DNA of 64,000 nucleotides from JAGVSR01 sp963786675 (GCA_963786675.1 CAWAZY010000003.1:186001-250000); one strand, 5' to 3'; counted from the stretch's first letter, positions 8,603-17,398 are shown. Numbers and translations: made by a program. The notes: generated from the sequence alone by a model not told the origin.

Positions 8603-9331
8603 ATGATCTCGAATTCGCGGCCGAAGGCACGCCGTTCCAGCGTCGCAGTGCAGAAGGCCGGCGGGCGTATCGTGCATATCGGCCATATCCACGAAGACGC
8701 CGTGAAGGTCGCCTACCGGCGCTGGGCGCCCGTGTACGACCACACATTCGGTAAGGTTGCGACCGACGGGCGGCGGCATACCGCCGAAGCAATCAATCGC
8801 AACCGCACGGGCAGCGTTTTGGAAGTCGGCGTCGGCACGGGTCTTTCTTTGCCCGACTACAGGCGCGACCTGGATATCGTCGGCATCGATCTCTCGCGCG
8901 AGATGCTCGAAAAGGCACGCCAGCGCGTCGAGGAGCTCGGACTGACGAACGTCAAGGGCCTCCACGAGATGGACGCGGGCGAACTGGAGTTCCCCGAGCA
9001 CACCTTCGATACGGTCGTGGCCATGTATGTCATGACGGTGGTGCCCGATCCCGAGAAGGTCATGCGCGAACTTTCGCGCGTCACGAAGCCGGGTGGTGAG
9101 GTCGTCATCGTCAATCACTTCAGCCAGGAAGAGGGCGTGCGCGGCTGGATGGAGCGCCGCATGGCCCCGTTCGCCGAAGTTCTCGGCTGGCGCCCCGTGT
9201 TCGATCACTCGCGCGTCATGGTCTGCGACGACCTCAAACTCATCGAACGCAAGTCGCTGCGCCCGTTCGGCATCTTCACCATGATGCGCTTCGAGAAGGT
9301 CGCCAACGAGAGCCGGATCGCGGCGGAATAG
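8603..9331 (+). CDS. pmtA: Phosphatidylethanolamine N-methyltransferase (PmtA type)
   Basis: The 242-residue class I SAM-dependent methyltransferase has YRRWAPVYDHTFG before the SAM-binding motif VLEVGVGTGLSLP, then DIVGIDLSREMLEKA, TFDTVVAMYVMTVVPDP and KPGGEVVIVNHF. This layout matches the Rhodobacter/Sinorhizobium PmtA family, which methylates phosphatidylethanolamine stepwise to phosphatidylcholine at the inner membrane. A GAGGTGGC ribosome-binding site precedes the ATG. Generic methyltransferases of the same fold exist, but the N-terminal YRRWA(P)xYD motif is characteristic. It follows mnmA by 91 bases and precedes tRNA-Met. Confidence 0.85.
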   Translation: MISNSRPKARRSSVAVQKAGGRIVHIGHIHEDAVKVAYRRWAPVYDHTFGKVATDGRRHTAEAINRNRTGSVLEVGVGTGLSLPDYRRDLDIVGIDLSREMLEKARQRVEELGLTNVKGLHEMDAGELEFPEHTFDTVVAMYVMTVVPDPEKVMRELSRVTKPGGEVVIVNHFSQEEGVRGWMERRMAPFAEVLGWRPVFDHSRVMVCDDLKLIERKSLRPFGIFTMMRFEKVANESRIAAE

Positions 9332-9468
9332 CAAGAGAGCGCCGCGCGGATGGCGGTGCTTGGCTGTGCCGCGCGCGGGACGCGCCGTGCGTCCTTGACA
9401 GGTCAGCCCGCGCGTCCCTATAGACGGCGCTCTGGCACGGCGCGCCGGTCCCTGGCGCGCTTTGGTAT

Positions 9469-9545
9469 GGCGGGATAGCTCAGTTGGTTAGAGCGGCGGA
9501 ATCATAATCCGTAGGTCCCCGGTTCAAGTCCGGGTCCCGCTACCA
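9469..9545 (+). tRNA. tRNA-Met (CAT), elongator type
   Basis: All arms fold: the acceptor pairs GGCGGGA with TCCCGCT (one G-U pair), the D arm is GCTC/GAGC, the anticodon stem GCGGA/TCCGT encloses the loop ATCATAA with anticodon CAT, the T stem is CCCGG/CCGGG, and CCA is encoded. The sequence resembles alphaproteobacterial elongator tRNA-Met. The lysidine-modified tRNA-Ile(CAT) shares the anticodon and is the main alternative. It is not initiator-like, because the first pair G1-U72 is formed. Confidence 0.9.
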
Positions 9546-9575
9546 TCACTCCATTGCAAACCGATTTGCACGACA

Positions 9576-9605
9576 AAGCCCGCCGCGGGGGTCCGCGACG
9601 GGCTT
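9576..9605. terminator. Hairpin terminator between tRNA-Met and yceI
   Basis: AAGCCCG (9576-9582) pairs with CGGGCTT (9599-9605), with an additional inner CCGCGG/CCGCG stem. On the minus strand it is followed by TTTGTCG, so it may end the yceI transcript. It could also end tRNA-Met readthrough. Confidence 0.6.
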
Positions 9606-9635
9606 GATGCCGTGTTGCGCAGGCGTGTGGCGACT

Positions 9636-10214
9636 CTACTTGCGCACACCTTCAACGTGCAGCGTCAGCTCGACGGTCTTGGAGGCCGGTCCCAGATCCT
9701 TCGGAATGCCGAAGTCGGCGAGCGCGAAACTCGTCGTGCCTTCAAAGCCGGTGCGGTAGCCGCCCCAGGGATCCTCGCCGCCGCCAATGAGCGTCGCGTC
9801 GATCGTCACTTCCTTGGTCACGCCGCGCAGTGTCAGGTCACCGACAATGGTAGCGCCCTTGTCGCCCTTGGGCGTCACGGATTTGGAAACGAACGTCGCC
9901 TTGGGATGGTTGCTGACGTCGAGGAAATCCGCGCTGCGCAGATGCTTGTCGCGCTCGGCGTGATTGGAATTGACGCTGTTGGTGTCGATTTCGACCGAGA
10001 CCTTGGAGGCGGCGGGGTTCTTGTCGTCGAACGTGAACGTGCCGCCGAATGTGTCGAAGCGGCCCGTCAGCCAGCTGAAGCCGATGTGGTTGACGCGGAA
10101 ATTGATGGACGCATGCGCGCCTTTCGTATCGATCTCGTAATCCGCGGCCTGCGCGGGCATGGCGGCGGCGAAGGCGAGGGCCGCGAGGGCAACGGTGGCG
10201 GAGCGCAATGACAT
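9636..10214 (-). CDS. yceI: YceI family periplasmic protein
   Basis: The 192-residue product has a signal peptide (VALAALAFAAAMPAQA) and a lipocalin-like YceI domain recognised by ADYEIDTKGAHASINFRVNHIGFSWLTGRF-type sequence (parts: INFRVNHIGFSW, FDTFGGTFTFD), HLRSADFLDVSNHPKATF and GDLTLRGVTKEV. YceI proteins bind long polyisoprenoid chains in the periplasm. The upstream gene on the same strand, 13 bases away, is cytochrome b561, a frequent partner. The ATG at 10214 begins the signal peptide directly. Confidence 0.93.
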   Translation of the reverse strand: MSLRSATVALAALAFAAAMPAQAADYEIDTKGAHASINFRVNHIGFSWLTGRFDTFGGTFTFDDKNPAASKVSVEIDTNSVNSNHAERDKHLRSADFLDVSNHPKATFVSKSVTPKGDKGATIVGDLTLRGVTKEVTIDATLIGGGEDPWGGYRTGFEGTTSFALADFGIPKDLGPASKTVELTLHVEGVRK

Positions 10215-10227
10215 GGCGTGTATTCCC

Positions 10228-10803
10228 TTACTGTTGACGTGACGTGACGTGGGGCAGGCGCGATGGGCCTCGAACCATGCGGGCGAGGACATCGGTCTTG
10301 TCGACAACATGATGCTTGATCGCGGCGGCCGCATGAACGGCGGTAAGCAGCATGACGAGGTAGGCGACCCATTCGTGCACGAGGCCCGCAGGATCTTCCA
10401 GACCTTTGGAGACGATCAGGGCCGGGACCTCGAACAGGCCAAAGACGTCGATGGCGCGGCCGTCGGCGGTGGAAATGAGGTAGCCGCTCGCCATCAGGAT
10501 GAGCAGCAGCGGATAGAAGGCATGATGCACGGCGCGCGCCGCCTTGCGCTCCAGGGGCGTGAGATCGCTGTCGTCGGGGCGCACGTTGACGAGCCGCCAG
10601 GCGATGCGAACGGCAAGCAGGGCGAGCATCACGATGCCGATGCTGCGATGCAGATCGGGGGCGGACTTGTAATAGGGGCTGTAATAGTCGAGCTCGACCA
10701 TCCACCACCCGAGCCCGAACAATCCCACGATCCCTGCGGCCATCACCCAGTGCAGGAGGCGGGAGATAATCCCATATCCGGCTGTGCTGTCCGTGACGCT
10801 CAT
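10228..10803 (-). CDS. Cytochrome b561 family membrane protein
   Basis: The 191-residue product has four membrane helices (about residues 15-33, 50-68, 95-115, 145-165). It carries the conserved histidines of di-heme cytochrome b561: ISRLLHWVMA, DLHRSIG, VHHAFYPLLL and LTAVHAAAAIKHH. It transfers electrons within the inner membrane, probably between quinone and a periplasmic acceptor. It precedes yceI by 13 bases, and this pair recurs in many proteobacteria. The ATG at 10803 was chosen over upstream in-frame starts, which would add a basic, unconserved leader. Confidence 0.9.
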   Translation of the reverse strand: MSVTDSTAGYGIISRLLHWVMAAGIVGLFGLGWWMVELDYYSPYYKSAPDLHRSIGIVMLALLAVRIAWRLVNVRPDDSDLTPLERKAARAVHHAFYPLLLILMASGYLISTADGRAIDVFGLFEVPALIVSKGLEDPAGLVHEWVAYLVMLLTAVHAAAAIKHHVVDKTDVLARMVRGPSRLPHVTSRQQ

Positions 10804-10974
10804 AATCTTCGATACCTGCTTGCTGGGCGGCGGCCGGTGCGGGGAGACGCGCGTCATGGTGTGCGCGGAGACGCGGGCGAGCCTGTGCATCCGGACGGGA
10901 CACGGCGTCTGACGGAATTAGGCGCTCCTTGTGTCAATTTCAATGCAAGATCAAGCGCTGGAACGCCCGCCGGG

Positions 10975-11622
10975 TCACCCTCTGCGCACCATGCCGCGTG
11001 CGGCCGCGCCGACGATGAACCCGATTTCGCGATCGACAGATCCGGGATCGAATTGCGACAGGCGATTGCTGATGGCGAGAATGACGATTCCGTGGACGGC
11101 GCCGAACAGGGCCCGCGCGGCATCCGTGCGCGGCTGGCCGGCAGGCAGTGCATCCGCGAGTGCGTCTTCGATGAGGCCCAAGAGGCGGGTGCGCTCGGCG
11201 ACGTAGTCATCGGGGAGATCGCGGCCTTCGGGTAGGCGGAATTCGAACACGGCCAGCCAGCGCTGGAGATTTGCCAGCGCGAATTTCTGGTAGGCACGCG
11301 CCAGAGCCAGAAGCCGGCCTTCCAGATTGCTCCCGGCTGCAGCTTTCTGTGCGGCCATCAGGGGCGCGCCCATGGCCGACAAGGTCGCGCGGTTCGCGGC
11401 CAGGACGAGGCCATCACGGTCGCCGAACAAATTGTACAGCGTGCCAACCGAACATCCCGCGACCTCGGCGATCCGGCGGATCTGAACGGCGGCGAGCCCC
11501 TCGGAAGCGAGAATTTCTACGGTCCGCGCGACCACGATCCCACGCAGGTCCTCGCGGGAGACCGCCGGGGCAGCGGACGTCTCGGGGCGTGAAACAGGGG
11601 CAACCGGCGCGCGGCGCGGCAT
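10975..11622 (-). CDS. TetR/AcrR family transcriptional regulator
   Basis: The 215-residue protein has an N-terminal helix-turn-helix (residues ~30-75): RGIVVARTVEILASEGLAA followed by IRRIAEVAGCSVGTLYNLF, the canonical TetR recognition helix. The C-terminal ligand/dimer domain is helical and ends with GAVHGIVILAISN, seen in the TetR_C_33/WHG-type subfamily. The ATG at 11622 has AAAGGATG upstream. It is divergent from pspA, and the gap between them holds palindromes that could be its operators. The ligand is unknown. Confidence 0.88.
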   Translation of the reverse strand: MPRRAPVAPVSRPETSAAPAVSREDLRGIVVARTVEILASEGLAAVQIRRIAEVAGCSVGTLYNLFGDRDGLVLAANRATLSAMGAPLMAAQKAAAGSNLEGRLLALARAYQKFALANLQRWLAVFEFRLPEGRDLPDDYVAERTRLLGLIEDALADALPAGQPRTDAARALFGAVHGIVILAISNRLSQFDPGSVDREIGFIVGAAARGMVRRG

Positions 11623-11751
11623 GGGGCATCCTTTCCGGCTGGCCTTTTTGCTTGGCGCGCAGCCCGTCACGTCGTCAAGGCCCGCTGCGTTATGGCCAAG
11701 AGGTCTGCCAAAATTTTCCTCAGCAAAAATTTACGCCGATTCCATGCGCCA

Positions 11752-11820
11752 TGAACATAGTTCAAGTTACCCATTGAACGACGTTTATTTTGGTGTCATG
11801 TTGGTCGTGAACAATGTTCA
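11752..11820. promoter_or_regulatory. Cluster of TGAAC/GTTCA palindromes between tetR and pspA
   Basis: TGAAC-ATA-GTTCA (11752-11764) and TGAAC-AAT-GTTCA (11808-11820) are perfect 13-base palindromes with the same half-sites. Between them, GTTCAA (11760-11765) and TTGAAC (11774-11779) form another inverted pair. Repeated dyads next to a TetR gene are typical autoregulatory operators. The bound protein is inferred. Confidence 0.55.
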
Positions 11821-11934
11821 TGCATAGCCCCGGCGGGTCGTGGAATTCCCAGTCCTCCCAGTCCTCCACGAGCCGCCGGGTGCCGCACCCGCACTGTTCA
11901 CCGGACCAATTAAAATGCCGAGAGGATGCCCCCA

Positions 11935-12666
11935 ATGCTCAAGACCTTGACCACCCTTCTGCGCGGCGCCGCGAGCGAAGCGGAAGAAGCGCTGTTCGAT
12001 GCCAATGCCATTCGCGTTCTGGAGCAGCAGCTGCGCGATGCTGCCGCCGCGCTGGAGCACTGCAGGCGTGAACTCGCCTGCGCCATGGCTCAACTGTCGG
12101 GCGAGGAGCGCGCCGCGACGGCGCTGACCGCGCGGATAACGGAATTCGAGCGGGCGGCCCGCGAAGCCTTGGCGGGCGGTCGCGATGATCTGGCGGAAGA
12201 GGCCGCCGCCGTGATCGCGGCGACCATCGACGAGCGTGCGTTGCGGCAGCGGTCGGTCGAAACCTTCGCTGCCGACGTGCGCCGGCTGAAGCAACTCTCG
12301 GCGGACGGCCACGCACGCCTCCAGGACTTAAAGCGCGGGCTTGAAATGGCGCGCGCACAGGAGGCCCTGCGGCGTGCGGGGGCCAACGGCCGGCGTGCCC
12401 TGTCGAGCGGTACAGGGGCACTACGCGAAGCCGAGGCGACACTGGTGCGCATTCGCGACGTCCATGCCCGCGAAGAGGATGTTGCCGCCGCGCTCGACGA
12501 ACTGGAGCGTCAGGGCAGCGCCCAGGATCTCAACGAACGGCTTGCGTCGGCAGGGTTCGGCGCATTGAAAAAGACGAGCGCCGCCGATGTTCTCGCGCGC
12601 CTGCGGGGCGAGGCTGATGCGGGCCCGCGCGTTGATCGCGGGACGGATCGAGGTGCTGGCACATGA
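11935..12666 (+). CDS. pspA: PspA/IM30 family protein
   Basis: The 243-residue protein is a nearly continuous coiled coil from residue 20 to about 190 (VLEQQLRDAAAALEHCRRELA, with Glu/Arg/Ala heptads) after an amphipathic start MLKTLTTLLRG, the PspA membrane-binding helix pattern. PspA proteins are ESCRT-III-like and maintain inner-membrane integrity under stress. AGAGG stands nine bases before the ATG at 11935. A second ATG nine bases upstream is too close to it. The following gene encodes YiaA-like protein, a recurrent partner. The C-terminus (from about 215) is degenerate and Arg/Gly-rich. Confidence 0.8.
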   Translation: MLKTLTTLLRGAASEAEEALFDANAIRVLEQQLRDAAAALEHCRRELACAMAQLSGEERAATALTARITEFERAAREALAGGRDDLAEEAAAVIAATIDERALRQRSVETFAADVRRLKQLSADGHARLQDLKRGLEMARAQEALRRAGANGRRALSSGTGALREAEATLVRIRDVHAREEDVAAALDELERQGSAQDLNERLASAGFGALKKTSAADVLARLRGEADAGPRVDRGTDRGAGT

Positions 12667-12755
12667 CCCAGCCCCGTCAGCCCCGCCGCATTTTCAGCGC
12701 CACCCCCGCCCCGCGTTCAGCGCCGTCTGCGCGCTCAAATTCAGGAGATACCTAC

Positions 12756-13031
12756 ATGAACACAGCAGCCAAAAACACAGGAGCTTGGCTCAGCTTCACC
12801 TACATCTTTTTCGCCTTCGCCGTCGGCATGATGGTCCTCGGGATCTGGGCCATTCCGGCTGATCTGTGGATCAAAGGCTATCTGGCCATGGCCACCGTTT
12901 CGATGCTCGGCGCGGCCTTCACGCTCGCCAAGACGGTGCGTGACGAACAGGAAGCCAAGCGCTTCACCAATCGCATCGAGGACGCCAAAGCGGAACGTCT
13001 GCTGATGGAAGTCGGCCGGGTTGCACCCTAA
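12756..13031 (+). CDS. yiaA: YiaA/YiaB family inner membrane protein
   Basis: The 91-residue protein has two close transmembrane helices (about 12-35 and 42-62; SFTYIFFAFAVGMMVLGIW, then KGYLAMATVSMLGAAFTLAKT) and a short charged cytoplasmic tail RDEQEAKRF. This is the yiaA/B two-helix domain. AGGAGA lies seven bases before ATG 12756. It follows pspA by 89 bases on the same strand and probably shares its regulation. Its exact function is unknown. PspA co-occurrence suggests membrane stress. Confidence 0.88.
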   Translation: MNTAAKNTGAWLSFTYIFFAFAVGMMVLGIWAIPADLWIKGYLAMATVSMLGAAFTLAKTVRDEQEAKRFTNRIEDAKAERLLMEVGRVAP

Positions 13032-13128
13032 TTGCACTGCCGCCGCGACATCCACGCGCGCCCTTCAACCGGCGCGCGTGGCTCGCAGACACAAAGCTGC
13101 CATCGTTCGAGCTACCGTGCGGCGAACC

Positions 13129-14640
13129 ATGGTGGTATTCGCACGGCGACTGACGCAAATCGGTGTGGGGGCAGGCGGGCTATTGTGCGCGCTTGCCGCC
13201 GCGTTTCCGGCTGTGGCCGCAGAGCAGATCGTGCTGCCGTTCGAATGCCGGGTCGCCGGCGGCCGCGTCATCGCCCAGCCATCGCAGAATCAGGCCTACC
13301 GCATTCACGGCACCCGCGTGCAGCGCCGCTTCTCGGCTTGTTCGCGCCGCAATCCCGAGCGCTGCCGAACCTTCCAAATTCATAGCTTCACGATGGCCTG
13401 CGGCCGTGGCCGCGTCAGTTGGCCGGAGTTCTACGCGGCCATTTCCGAGGCGACGGGGGGGCAGGCCGAACTTGAAAACGGCCAGCTGATTTACCGGTTC
13501 GGTCAGAGCCCCGATCCGCGCGGCGAGACCTACGGTTTTGACGATCCCTATCCCGAGCGTGGCCGCGGGCGGGCCCTCGTCGCGATGCCGCGCGGGTTTG
13601 CCCCGCTGACGGGGTCGGAAGCCATCTTCACGCCGCTGGATCCGCGTGTTGCGGCGCTGGAGGACGAAAAACTCGACGCGGCTACAACGCCCGCCGCCGA
13701 ACCCGCACCCGACAAACCGGCACCTGCGGAAAAGCCACCCGTTGCCGTACCGCAAACGGTTCAGCCCTCCAGCATAGAACCTCCAAAACCCAAGCCCGCC
13801 GTTAAGCCCACCGTGCCCGCGCACGCGCCCGCGACAGAGTCAGCGCCAGCACCCCAACCTGAGGTCAAAGCCAACGCCGCGGTGGCGGCTGCCCCACCAG
13901 AATCTCCAGCGCCGTCGCGCGAACCTGCGGATGCGCCGCCCAAGTCCGGCGCGGCAACCGGGACTGCTCCTGAGACACCGCTGCCGGTGACGATCCTCAA
14001 CAATCCAGCGGCGCAAAAGTTGAGCGACGCAACGCGAGCCCAAGACAGCGGGCCGTCCACCGTTGTCGCCGCACAGGAACTGACACCCGCGCCGACAATT
14101 GAGACCGCGCCGATTGATAGTGGCGCCGTCCAAGGGTGGAGCTCGGACAGGCAGGGTTACGGCATCGCGCTGCCGCCAATCGTGTTCGCGATCGGCATTG
14201 CCTTGGCCACATTGGTGGCCCTGGTCATGATCTTGCGGCGGCAGGCGCAGATTGCCCAACCCGTTGCGGGACCGGCGCCTTGGCCCGCCGCTGAGCCGGA
14301 GCTGCCAGGACTTGGCGCGTCAGCTGGTGGCGATGGCGGAAAAGAGCCGTCATCACCGGCGGGACAAAGCTTGATGGTGCGCCTCGCGGCGGGAGAGCCC
14401 ACGCTCTCGGCCGCGCCGCCGGAAGGTTCTGGCATGCCGGCAACGCGCAGCGAAGCACTCGAAATGCTCGGTCTCAGCGCGGACGCGGGCGAGGCCGCCA
14501 TCCGCAAGGTCGTTGAGGGCTTGCGCCAGAGCTGGCATCCCGATCTTGCCACGGGCGACGCCGATCGGCAGGCACGCGAAGAGCGGTTGAAGCGCATCAA
14601 TGTCGCCAGCGATATCTTGCTTCGCCAGCCTGCCGCTTGA
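13129..14640 (+). CDS. Membrane-anchored protein with periplasmic domain, Pro/Ala linker and C-terminal J-like domain
   Basis: The 503-residue protein starts with a signal-like segment (GVGAGGLLCALAAAFPAVAA). A cysteine-containing periplasmic domain follows (residues 25-165; FECRVAGG, FSACSRRNPERCRTF, FTMACGRGR, FYAAISEATGG). Next come about 170 residues rich in Pro and Ala, one transmembrane helix (LPPIVFAIGIALATLVALVMIL, near 350) and a cytoplasmic tail. The last 60 residues read EALEMLGLSADAGEAAI, SWHPDLATGDAD and LKRINVASDIL, a J-domain with the invariant HPD motif that stimulates DnaK-type chaperones. The ATG at 13129 begins the signal segment. I do not recognise the periplasmic domain. 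Confidence 0.75.
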   Translation: MVVFARRLTQIGVGAGGLLCALAAAFPAVAAEQIVLPFECRVAGGRVIAQPSQNQAYRIHGTRVQRRFSACSRRNPERCRTFQIHSFTMACGRGRVSWPEFYAAISEATGGQAELENGQLIYRFGQSPDPRGETYGFDDPYPERGRGRALVAMPRGFAPLTGSEAIFTPLDPRVAALEDEKLDAATTPAAEPAPDKPAPAEKPPVAVPQTVQPSSIEPPKPKPAVKPTVPAHAPATESAPAPQPEVKANAAVAAAPPESPAPSREPADAPPKSGAATGTAPETPLPVTILNNPAAQKLSDATRAQDSGPSTVVAAQELTPAPTIETAPIDSGAVQGWSSDRQGYGIALPPIVFAIGIALATLVALVMILRRQAQIAQPVAGPAPWPAAEPELPGLGASAGGDGGKEPSSPAGQSLMVRLAAGEPTLSAAPPEGSGMPATRSEALEMLGLSADAGEAAIRKVVEGLRQSWHPDLATGDADRQAREERLKRINVASDILLRQPAA

Positions 14641-14655
14641 GCGCTGGTGATACCT

Positions 14656-15549
14656 CTAGCGCGTGGCCGTCCATACACCGCCGAGGATCAGCGCGAACCC
14701 CGCCGCATGATAGACGGCCGGTTGTTCGCCAAGCAGCACCATAGCCAGAATGCTGGTGAAGAGTGGGATCAGGTGAATGAAGGCGCCGGTCCGGTTGGGT
14801 CCAATAATTTCCACGCTGCGCGCATAGAATAAGTATGCGACGAGACTGGCCAGTATACCTGCGTAACCGACGGCGGCGATGGTCGATACCGACCACTGCA
14901 CATATTGTCCGTGCGCATACTCCCAGGCCGCCAGCGGAAGGTTGACGACGCCAGCGATCGTGTAGGTCAAGCCGACGAAACTCAGCGTGGCCATGGGCGG
15001 GCGTGTGCGCAGCAGCGCCGTGTAGAGCGCCCACACCGCTGTCGCGAACAGCATGACGAGATCGCCGCGATTGAAACTCAACGACGACAGCCGCGTGATG
15101 TCCCCGTGCAGCACGACGACGCCGACGCCCAGCAGCGACAGGGCCATGCCGCCCACTTGATTGGCGCGCAACCGGTCGCCGAATATGGCCGCACCCGCCA
15201 GCACGATCAGCACCGGCGCCCATGAGTTCAAAATTGCCGCGTTGGTTGCGGTGGTTTCGGTCAACGCGATGTATTGCAGCGTGTTGTAAATTCCAGAGCC
15301 CAGAAATCCGAGCAGCAGAAGGCGCGGCAAATTCGAGCGAATGACGGGCCAATCGGTCCGCAACGAGCGCCACGCGAACGGCAACAGAATTACGGCCGCG
15401 AGCGACCAGCGCAGAAAGGCCAGCGTCATCGGCGGAATCTGGCCCGTCGCCCAGCGGCCGAGAATGTGGTTTCCCGCCCAGAACGCCATGGTCAGCGTCA
15501 AGAATAGATAGGCGTTGGCCGCCGTGGCGCGGGTCAGTCGCGAAGGCAT
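14656..15549 (-). CDS. EamA/DMT family transporter
   Basis: This 297-residue protein has ten predicted transmembrane helices in two homologous EamA halves (residues ~15-140 and ~155-290). Family marks include MAFWAGNHILGRWATGQIPP, FLRWSLAAVILLPFAW and, in the second half, AILASLVAY-like and GPNRTGAFIHLIPLFTSILAMVLLGE. DMT permeases export metabolites or drugs. No substrate can be read. It is divergent from purA, an arrangement I recall in other Rhizobiales. Confidence 0.9.
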   Translation of the reverse strand: MPSRLTRATAANAYLFLTLTMAFWAGNHILGRWATGQIPPMTLAFLRWSLAAVILLPFAWRSLRTDWPVIRSNLPRLLLLGFLGSGIYNTLQYIALTETTATNAAILNSWAPVLIVLAGAAIFGDRLRANQVGGMALSLLGVGVVVLHGDITRLSSLSFNRGDLVMLFATAVWALYTALLRTRPPMATLSFVGLTYTIAGVVNLPLAAWEYAHGQYVQWSVSTIAAVGYAGILASLVAYLFYARSVEIIGPNRTGAFIHLIPLFTSILAMVLLGEQPAVYHAAGFALILGGVWTATR

Positions 15550-15762
15550 CGCAGGTTATCCTGATGGGCGAATGCAACGATCTGCGGTCTATAGGCAACC
15601 TGACACTCGTGTGAGGGGACAAGGTGTCTCGCAATTGGCCCCATCAATTGTGTTGGGCGGGTCCGATTCCAGGTCTATAAGCGGGGCGAAATGCATTCAC
15701 AATGGCCCTTGGCCCCGGTCATCTCTGTCGAGCCGGGGCCAAGGCATGTCTAGGGGCTCGTC

Positions 15763-17055
15763 ATGGGCAATGTGGTGGTCGTTGGCGCCCAATGGGGCGA
15801 CGAAGGCAAGGGCAAGATCGTCGATTGGCTGTCGGAGCGCGCCGATGTCGTTGTGCGCTTCCAGGGCGGGCACAATGCCGGCCATACGCTGGTCATCAAC
15901 GGCAACGTGTACAAACTCTCGCTCCTCCCTTCGGGCGTGGTGCGGCCGGGCAAGCTCGGCGTGATCGGCAACGGTGTCGTTGTCGATCCGTGGGCGCTGT
16001 GCACGGAGATCGAACGGCTCGACGGGCAGGGCGTCAAGATCTCGCGCGATAACCTGCGTGTCGCTGAGAATGCAACACTCATTCTGCCGTTGCACCGCGA
16101 GCTCGATGTCATCCGCGAGGAGGCCGCGGGCACCGCCAAGATCGGCACTACCGGGCGTGGCATCGGCCCGGCCTATGAAGACAAGGTTGGCCGCCGCGCC
16201 ATCCGCGTGCAGGATCTGAAGAACCTTTCGACCCTCGGTGACAAAGTTGATCGCATTCTGGTGCATCACAATGCGCTGCGCGCGGGCCTTGGCCGCGAGC
16301 TTGTCTCCAAAGACCTGTTGATGGCGGAACTGAAAGAGGTCGCGCCGAAAATCCTGCCGTTCATGGATGTGACGTGGGAGCTGCTCGATCAGGCCATTCG
16401 CGATCGCAAGCAGATCCTCTTCGAGGGCGCGCAGGGCGCACTTCTGGACATCGATCACGGTACCTATCCGTTTGTCACGTCGTCGAACACGATTGCCGCA
16501 CAGGCCGCCACCGGCTCGGGCGTTGGCCCGCGTTCCCTCGGCTATGTACTCGGCATTGCCAAGGCCTATACGACGCGCGTGGGATCGGGGCCGTTCCCGA
16601 CCGAACTCGACAACGAGATCGGGGCCAAGATTGGCGAGCGGGGCCGCGAGTTCGGAACTGTGACGGGCCGCAAGCGCCGCTGTGGCTGGTTTGATGCCGT
16701 GCTGGTGCGGCAGGTGTGCAAGGTGTCCGGCATTGATGGTATTGCGCTGACCAAGCTGGACGTGCTCGACGGCTTCGAGGAGATCAAAGTCTGCGTCGGC
16801 TACAAGCTCGACGGCGAGCGCATCCACCGTCTGCCGGCCGGGCAGAACTCGCAATCGCGCATCGAGCCCGTCTTTGAAACCTTCGAGGGGTGGTCGCAAT
16901 CGACGCAGGGTGCGCGCAGCTGGGCAGATCTACCCGCGCAGGCGATTAAGTACGTCCGCCAGATCGAGGAACTCATCGAGTGTCCCGTGACGCTGCTGTC
17001 GACGAGCCCCGAGCGCGATGACACGATCCTGATGAAGGATCCTTTCCAGGCCTGA
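15763..17055 (+). CDS. purA: Adenylosuccinate synthetase
   Basis: PurA joins IMP and aspartate with GTP to make adenylosuccinate, the first step from IMP to AMP. The 430-residue protein has the P-loop-like GDEGKGKIVDWL at its start, GHNAGHTLV, IGTTGRGIGPAYEDKVGRRA, FEGAQGALLDIDHGTYPFVTSS (in parts) and the late motif TTGRKRRCGWFDAV-type sequence (VTGRKRRCGWFD). Length and start (ATG 15763, directly before strand 1) are normal. It stands alone on its strand. Confidence 0.98.
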   Translation: MGNVVVVGAQWGDEGKGKIVDWLSERADVVVRFQGGHNAGHTLVINGNVYKLSLLPSGVVRPGKLGVIGNGVVVDPWALCTEIERLDGQGVKISRDNLRVAENATLILPLHRELDVIREEAAGTAKIGTTGRGIGPAYEDKVGRRAIRVQDLKNLSTLGDKVDRILVHHNALRAGLGRELVSKDLLMAELKEVAPKILPFMDVTWELLDQAIRDRKQILFEGAQGALLDIDHGTYPFVTSSNTIAAQAATGSGVGPRSLGYVLGIAKAYTTRVGSGPFPTELDNEIGAKIGERGREFGTVTGRKRRCGWFDAVLVRQVCKVSGIDGIALTKLDVLDGFEEIKVCVGYKLDGERIHRLPAGQNSQSRIEPVFETFEGWSQSTQGARSWADLPAQAIKYVRQIEELIECPVTLLSTSPERDDTILMKDPFQA

Positions 17056-17173
17056 TGGACCGCGCGCGCGGGCGGTGCCCGTTCGCCAATTGAAAACCTT
17101 TCACCGAGTTCACTGGAACACGGGGCCGATGCGTGCTCAGGAAGAGCGCGCTGCCCCCCATGGAGTACCAAGC

Positions 17174-17398
17174 ATGGCCCGCAAACCGACCGCCAAGGAA
17201 TTGTTCGTGATGTTCAACGTCACGTACGAGGACGGAACCCAGACCTCCAATCGCCGCGTGCCGGAATCCATCCTGGGTGGTTTGGAAGGCGATGCTCCGG
17301 CGCAGACCGTGATCGAAGAACAGGACCGGATGATTGCCGAGCAGTCGGGCCGGTCGCGCGGGGCTATCAAGGCGATCGTGCGTGCGTCCGGGCGCTAA
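17174..17398 (+). CDS. Small conserved-looking protein of unknown function
   Basis: The 74-residue soluble protein reads ELFVMFNVTYEDGTQTSNRRVP and IEEQDRMIAEQSGRSRGAIKAI, with a beta-like first half and a helical second half. No family is recognised. Its TAA is immediately followed by the ATG of the photolyase-like gene (TAAATG), so the two are probably co-translated. The start at 17174 is the first ATG with a compact N-terminus. Upstream in-frame sequence lacks coding character. Confidence 0.65.
   Translation: MARKPTAKELFVMFNVTYEDGTQTSNRRVPESILGGLEGDAPAQTVIEEQDRMIAEQSGRSRGAIKAIVRASGR

Noticed and set aside
8303..9334. 343-codon open frame on the minus strand opposite mnmA/pmtA
   Set aside because: Shadow frame. 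The plus-strand methyltransferase motifs are clear.
9469..9545. tRNA-Ile2 (CAT, lysidine) instead of tRNA-Met
   Set aside because: The acceptor and anticodon stems resemble alphaproteobacterial elongator tRNA-Met more closely. The alternative is noted in the feature.
13180..13824. 214-codon minus-strand frame opposite the J-domain protein gene
   Set aside because: Shadow frame of the Pro/Ala-rich coding region.
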